58,201 nt of DNA from Candidatus Thermoplasmatota archaeon (GTDB lineage: Archaea; Thermoplasmatota; Thermoplasmata; RBG-16-68-12; JAGMCJ01). A model generated the notes under the pieces. It did no database searches, was not told the origin of the DNA, and was given only the letters and a program-made list of their open reading frames with translations. The stretch is taken from assembly GCA_022848865.1 (NCBI GenBank), contig JAJISE010000007.1:1-58201 (forward strand), written 5' to 3'. Made by a program: the position numbers and the translations under genes. Shown in pieces: positions 55,732 to 58,201 of the stretch (position 1 is the first letter of the stretch; each line of letters starts with the position of its first letter).

Positions 55732-55986
55732 ATGTGCAAGTATATCTTTCAAGACAACAAGTGCTGTAACCCCGCGATTGACAGCGATGAATGTATCGGA
55801 CTCGATAACTGCCACATCTTCTCCGGGTCCAAGGAGATTGAGATGGGAGACTGCACGTTCGAGGCGTGGTACGGTCTCTACTGCCCCAAGTACAAGAGGT
55901 TCTTCTGTCCTGGCAAGGGCAACTGCGACACCTTCGAGCAGTACATGAAGAACTTCACGGGTTTCGGAAGAGGACCCAGCTCCTGA
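55732..55986 (+). CDS. Small cysteine-rich protein, unknown
   Basis: 84 residues from ATG 55732. A TATA (CTTATATC, about 55685-55692) puts the transcript start near 55715, which rules out the upstream GTG. Nine Cys at positions 2, 11, 12, 21, 27, 41, 51, 59 and 65 suggest zinc or Fe-S binding. Motifs: CKYIFQDNKCC, FEAWYGLYCPKYKRFFCPG. No RING spacing and no family recognised. It lies between nusA and the ubiquitin-like operon on the same strand, but the gene in between is on the other strand. Confidence 0.65.
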   Translation: MCKYIFQDNKCCNPAIDSDECIGLDNCHIFSGSKEIEMGDCTFEAWYGLYCPKYKRFFCPGKGNCDTFEQYMKNFTGFGRGPSS

Positions 55987-55998
55987 ACCTCACAAGGG

Positions 55999-56289
55999 CT
56001 ACAGGGGCCGCTTGCACTTCCCGCAGACCAATCTCGTTTCCCGCCCGCACTCCTTGCATATGCCATGGAGGAACCTCTCCTTGACGGGCGCGTGATGACA
56101 GTCCGAGACCGCCAGAACCATGTGTCCGCAGTAGTCGCAGAGATGCTCGACGGGCCTCGTCCTCTCAACCCTTTTTTCGTAGATCTTGAGTATGACCCAG
56201 ATGATGATGAGGATGAGCACGAGTATCCCAACGACAACAATCGGCGACCCCCATGCACCCAGGCCGTTAGAGAGAACGAAGTCGGTCAC
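55999..56289 (-). CDS. Small membrane protein with zinc-ribbon tail
   Basis: 96 residues from GTG 56289. The N-terminus has one span (WGSPIVVVGILVLILIIIWV), then a basic stretch and a cytoplasmic tail with CDYCGH, DCHH, CKECGR and CGKCKR, enough ligands for two zinc sites. A TATA (CATAAATATG, about 56311-56320 on the reverse strand) is suitable. It is divergent from the ubiquitin-like operon and shares its promoter gap. No family recognised. Confidence 0.65.
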   Translation of the reverse strand: MTDFVLSNGLGAWGSPIVVVGILVLILIIIWVILKIYEKRVERTRPVEHLCDYCGHMVLAVSDCHHAPVKERFLHGICKECGRETRLVCGKCKRPL

Positions 56290-56415
56290 AAACCCTCAAA
56301 CCGCTCTCTCATATTTATGGATATACCCACTCGCCTGACCGAGCACGATGGAGCGCTGTTCACTCTGGGCTGGTGTCTTACTCGAGTCGATTCGCGAGAA
56401 CGCTGACGCAACAGA

Positions 56416-56421
56416 TTTATA
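56416..56421 (+). promoter_or_regulatory. TATA box of the ubiquitin-like operon
   Basis: TTTATA centred about 34 bases before the ATG at 56452, predicting a transcript start near 56443 and a leader under ten bases. No other promoter is seen inside the operon, whose genes overlap. Confidence 0.6.
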
Positions 56422-56451
56422 GCACCACGCACGTATTGAGTTGGGATACAT

Positions 56452-56697
56452 ATGGCAATGACAACTCTTCGTTTTATCTTCATCAGCGATCCCGAGAAGC
56501 CGGTTGTCACGTTGAAGGTGCCGAACGAGATGCTTTTTCAGGAAGCCCTTGTGATGGCGGCCAAGAAGCAGGACAAGGATGCAGGCGTGCTCTCGGCAAC
56601 ATACCCAGGTGGCACCCCTATAGCAGGCGGGACAGTGGAGGAGATCTCTGATAAGAGCACGAACATACACGTTATTGACCCGTCCATCGTTGGTTGA
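56452..56697 (+). CDS. Ubiquitin-like beta-grasp protein
   Basis: 81 residues. The pattern fits a ubiquitin-like fold: strands TTLRFIFI and VVTLKVP, helix MLFQEALVMAAKKQ, then GVLSATYPGGTPI and a final strand TNIHVID. The chain ends PSIVG, a single terminal Gly with no extra residues, so it could be adenylated and conjugated without prior trimming. Family knowledge: such proteins carry sulfur or are joined to lysines through the C-terminal Gly. The case for conjugation is the context: the next three genes are E2-like, E1-like and JAMM. ATG 56458 is a possible alternative start. It is too short and divergent for me to tell ThiS/MoaD from ubiquitin ancestry. Confidence 0.75.
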   Translation: MAMTTLRFIFISDPEKPVVTLKVPNEMLFQEALVMAAKKQDKDAGVLSATYPGGTPIAGGTVEEISDKSTNIHVIDPSIVG

Positions 56698-57172
56698 TTT
56701 CTTGAAGAGGGAAGACGACCTATTCTATTTCTTGCAGTGTGCAACGATATCATCTCCGCGGGACGCCGACTGGTTCCAGAGAGTGAGGGAGGAGAAGTAC
56801 GCTATTTCGAGATTCTCGGAATATCTCAGATTCCTCGAGGGGGGCGAATGGTTCGAACTGAGGCCGACGAGCGACGGCGCGACCAGATGGGTGGGCAGCG
56901 TGAGGGACGTGGGCCTGGAATTCGAGATGGAGCTTGTATTGAAGGACGCCTATCCCACAATGCCTCCGGCCGTTAGGGTCCCCAAGCTCATGGACTACAC
57001 GGACAGGAAGCTGGATGACGGGGTCCTCGGGCTCAGGATATGCGATATGCATATGGAGCAGAACTATTGGTGGGACGAATACTGCGGCATTGCTCTTTAT
57101 CTCAAGCGGGAGGTCAGCTACTGGGTCCAGAGCGTTCTTCACGATATGCGCAAAGAGGGGTGGCTGAAATAG
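56690..57172 (+). CDS. E2-like ubiquitin-conjugating (UBC-fold) protein
   Basis: About 160 residues. The start is uncertain: TTG 56690 overlaps the end of the ubiquitin-like gene, and TTG 56675 or 56702 are also possible. The UBC fold signature YPTMPPAVRVP lies at about residue 88, as in E2 enzymes (YPxxPP). About 25 residues later DDGVLGLRICDMH aligns with the E2 active-site region (DGxxCLD), making Cys118 the likely catalytic Cys, followed by NYWWDEYCG at the place of the E2 Trp-Ser/Pro motif and a C-terminal helix. The usual HPN is not seen. Cys132 is the only other Cys nearby. It would take the modifier from the E1-like enzyme and pass it to targets. Translation is coupled on both sides. 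Confidence 0.72.
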   Translation: MVDFLKREDDLFYFLQCATISSPRDADWFQRVREEKYAISRFSEYLRFLEGGEWFELRPTSDGATRWVGSVRDVGLEFEMELVLKDAYPTMPPAVRVPKLMDYTDRKLDDGVLGLRICDMHMEQNYWWDEYCGIALYLKREVSYWVQSVLHDMRKEGWLK

Positions 57173-57945
57173 AGAGGTATTCCCGCTTCATGCAGTTCCC
57201 CTTTGCAGATTTCTCGGAGCTTAAGGAGAAGAGGATCCTCATCGTCGGCGTCGGCGGGCTCGGTGCGGTGAGCGCTGAGATACTCGCCAGGTGCGGCGTC
57301 GGCAAGATCGTGCTGATGGATTACGACACGCTCGAGGAGGCGAATCTTAACAGGCTCATCTACGACACGTCACAAGTTGGGATGAAGAAGGTGGATGCGC
57401 TGAAGGCCCACTTGAGGAAGGCGAATCCGGAGGTAACTGGCATAGGTCATCCGTTTGACATAACGGACGGAAAGGGCTACGATCTGTTCGTCGAGGAAGT
57501 CGGCAAGAGCGACGCCGTGCTGGGATGCGTCGACACGTTCCAGGTCAGGGTCTTTATGAACTCCCAGTGCGTCAAGTCGGGGAAGCCGCTGATCGACGGC
57601 GGGGCGTCGACCGACGGGGTTAACGGAAGCGTCCATGTCGTCATCCCGGGGAAAACACCTTGCTTCAGGTGCAATAGGCCCGTCCTTGGCGAAACGCCCC
57701 CCGTGGAGATGCAGAGACCTGAAGGCACCAGGGACACCACCGGCGTATGCCACTTCACATCGCTTCCCACGACCATGGGAATAATCTCTAGTCTCCAGTG
57801 TCAGGAGGCCCTCAAGCTTCTGTTGAACTTCGGACATACGGCGCCCTACCTAATGTATCACGGGCTTGAGGGCGTCCTGGAGAGGTATGACTGGGAGAGG
57901 GACCCGGGCTGTCCAGTTTGCGGGGATATCACGGATGAAGAGTGA
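57160..57945 (+). CDS. E1-like ubiquitin-activating enzyme (ThiF/MoeB/UBA superfamily)
   Basis: 261 residues from GTG 57160 (MAEIERYSRFMQFPF, the RYSR-type lead of the family), overlapping the E2-like gene by 13 bases. Nucleotide loop GVGGLGA at about 30-36, Asp and Asn/Arg of MDYDTLEEANLNR at about 53-66, Lys of GMKKVDALK. A zinc site is formed by Cys168/Cys171 (CFRC) and Cys251/Cys254 (CPVC). The likely thioester Cys197 lies in GVCHFTSLPTTMGI, placed as in E1 catalytic domains, ahead of SLQCQEALKLLL. It should adenylate the Gly end of the modifier and pass it to the E2. There is no separate ubiquitin-fold domain, so it is smaller than eukaryotic E1. Confidence 0.88.
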   Translation: MAEIERYSRFMQFPFADFSELKEKRILIVGVGGLGAVSAEILARCGVGKIVLMDYDTLEEANLNRLIYDTSQVGMKKVDALKAHLRKANPEVTGIGHPFDITDGKGYDLFVEEVGKSDAVLGCVDTFQVRVFMNSQCVKSGKPLIDGGASTDGVNGSVHVVIPGKTPCFRCNRPVLGETPPVEMQRPEGTRDTTGVCHFTSLPTTMGIISSLQCQEALKLLLNFGHTAPYLMYHGLEGVLERYDWERDPGCPVCGDITDEE

Positions 57946-58201
57946 CGTGACCATCCAGAGAGACGTCATAGCCATAGTCCTGAGCCACGCGCTCAAGGAG
58001 AGCAGGACGAGTGGAAGGGAAGTGATCGGATGGTTGCTGGGGTTCCTCTGGAACGGAGAGATATACGTTTGTGACGCCGTCCCCTGCACCCGTTACAGAA
58101 GGCAGACGAAGTTCAGTGCGGAGGCGGACCCCCTCGAGGAAGCGGAGCTCGCCAGCAAGTATCCGAGAAACGTCGGAATCGTGGGACTGTATCATTCGCA
58201 T
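57935..58201 (+). CDS. JAMM/MPN+ metalloprotease, deubiquitinase-like (3' end outside window)
   Basis: ATG 57935 overlaps the E1-like gene by 11 bases and the frame runs off the window after 89 residues. The JAMM zinc motif is present up to the edge: catalytic Glu29 in GREVIGWLLG and the HxH pair at the last residues (GLYHSH). The remaining S-x7-S-x2-D part should lie just beyond 58201. Family knowledge: JAMM enzymes such as Rpn11 and AMSH cleave isopeptide bonds at ubiquitin Gly ends, and archaeal ones remove SAMPs. It is likely the deconjugase of this system. Confidence 0.85.
   Translation, partial: MKSDVTIQRDVIAIVLSHALKESRTSGREVIGWLLGFLWNGEIYVCDAVPCTRYRRQTKFSAEADPLEEAELASKYPRNVGIVGLYHSH

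Overview
The window is archaeal. It encodes archaeal-type RNA polymerase subunits, Spt5, ribosomal proteins with archaeal features, the DP2 subunit of DNA polymerase D, aEF1B and a RaSEA-type tRNA archaeosine enzyme. Many genes have a TATA box about 25 bases before a leaderless or short-leader start. An unsplit rpoB with a split rpoA, PolD, two FtsZs and an unlinked 5S rRNA point to a euryarchaeal lineage, most likely an uncultured Thermoplasmatota member. That placement is inference. Gene density is high and base composition fairly even, so most of the window looks like stable chromosome. The one clear insertion is a small tRNA-flanked island.

Layout. 1-5840: most of a giant surface protein. 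5841-6527: a non-coding gap filled by a degenerate 11-bp-period array. 6528-14044: an HD phosphohydrolase, two FtsZs, then secE-spt5-L11 and, behind its own promoter and structured leader, L1-P0-P1. 14131-17182 (minus): a small DUF5611-like protein, RaSEA and a zinc-ribbon-array membrane protein. 17285-18428: tRNA-Thr with a Fic gene between the tRNA 3' end and a copy of it. 18506-20947: two small membrane-anchored proteins, a wHTH regulator and SufS. 20994-25933: a glycosylation cluster. 25999-29289: PolD DP2. 29836-35880: a KaiC-like ATPase, a double-wHTH regulator, a repeat-bearing control region and a giant surface protein with a cytoplasmic HhH/zinc/TPR head. 35968-36122: a 5S rRNA with its promoter. 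36188-45818: prepilin peptidase, radical SAM enzyme, APC-Usp transporter, MscS channel and a 1282-residue surface protein. 45914-46351: aEF1B and a zinc-finger protein. 46637-55677: tRNA-Lys and the RNA polymerase operon rpoH-rpoB-rpoA1-rpoA2-L30e-nusA.

The most interesting parts are: (i) a compact four-gene operon at the right edge, 56452-58201, encoding a ubiquitin-like protein, an E2-like UBC-fold protein, an E1/ThiF-like activating enzyme and a JAMM isopeptidase (cut by the window end), which together make a minimal ubiquitin-type conjugation and deconjugation system; (ii) a tRNA-Lys(UUU) gene interrupted by three introns, each fitting a bulge-helix-bulge, directly in front of the RNA polymerase operon; (iii) the helically phased 11-bp CTCC array; (iv) a giant surface protein joining apparently cytoplasmic domains to an extracellular domain through Asn-Gly-Leu repeats and one membrane span.

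All calls come from reading the sequence and from remembered family features. No database search or structure prediction was run.
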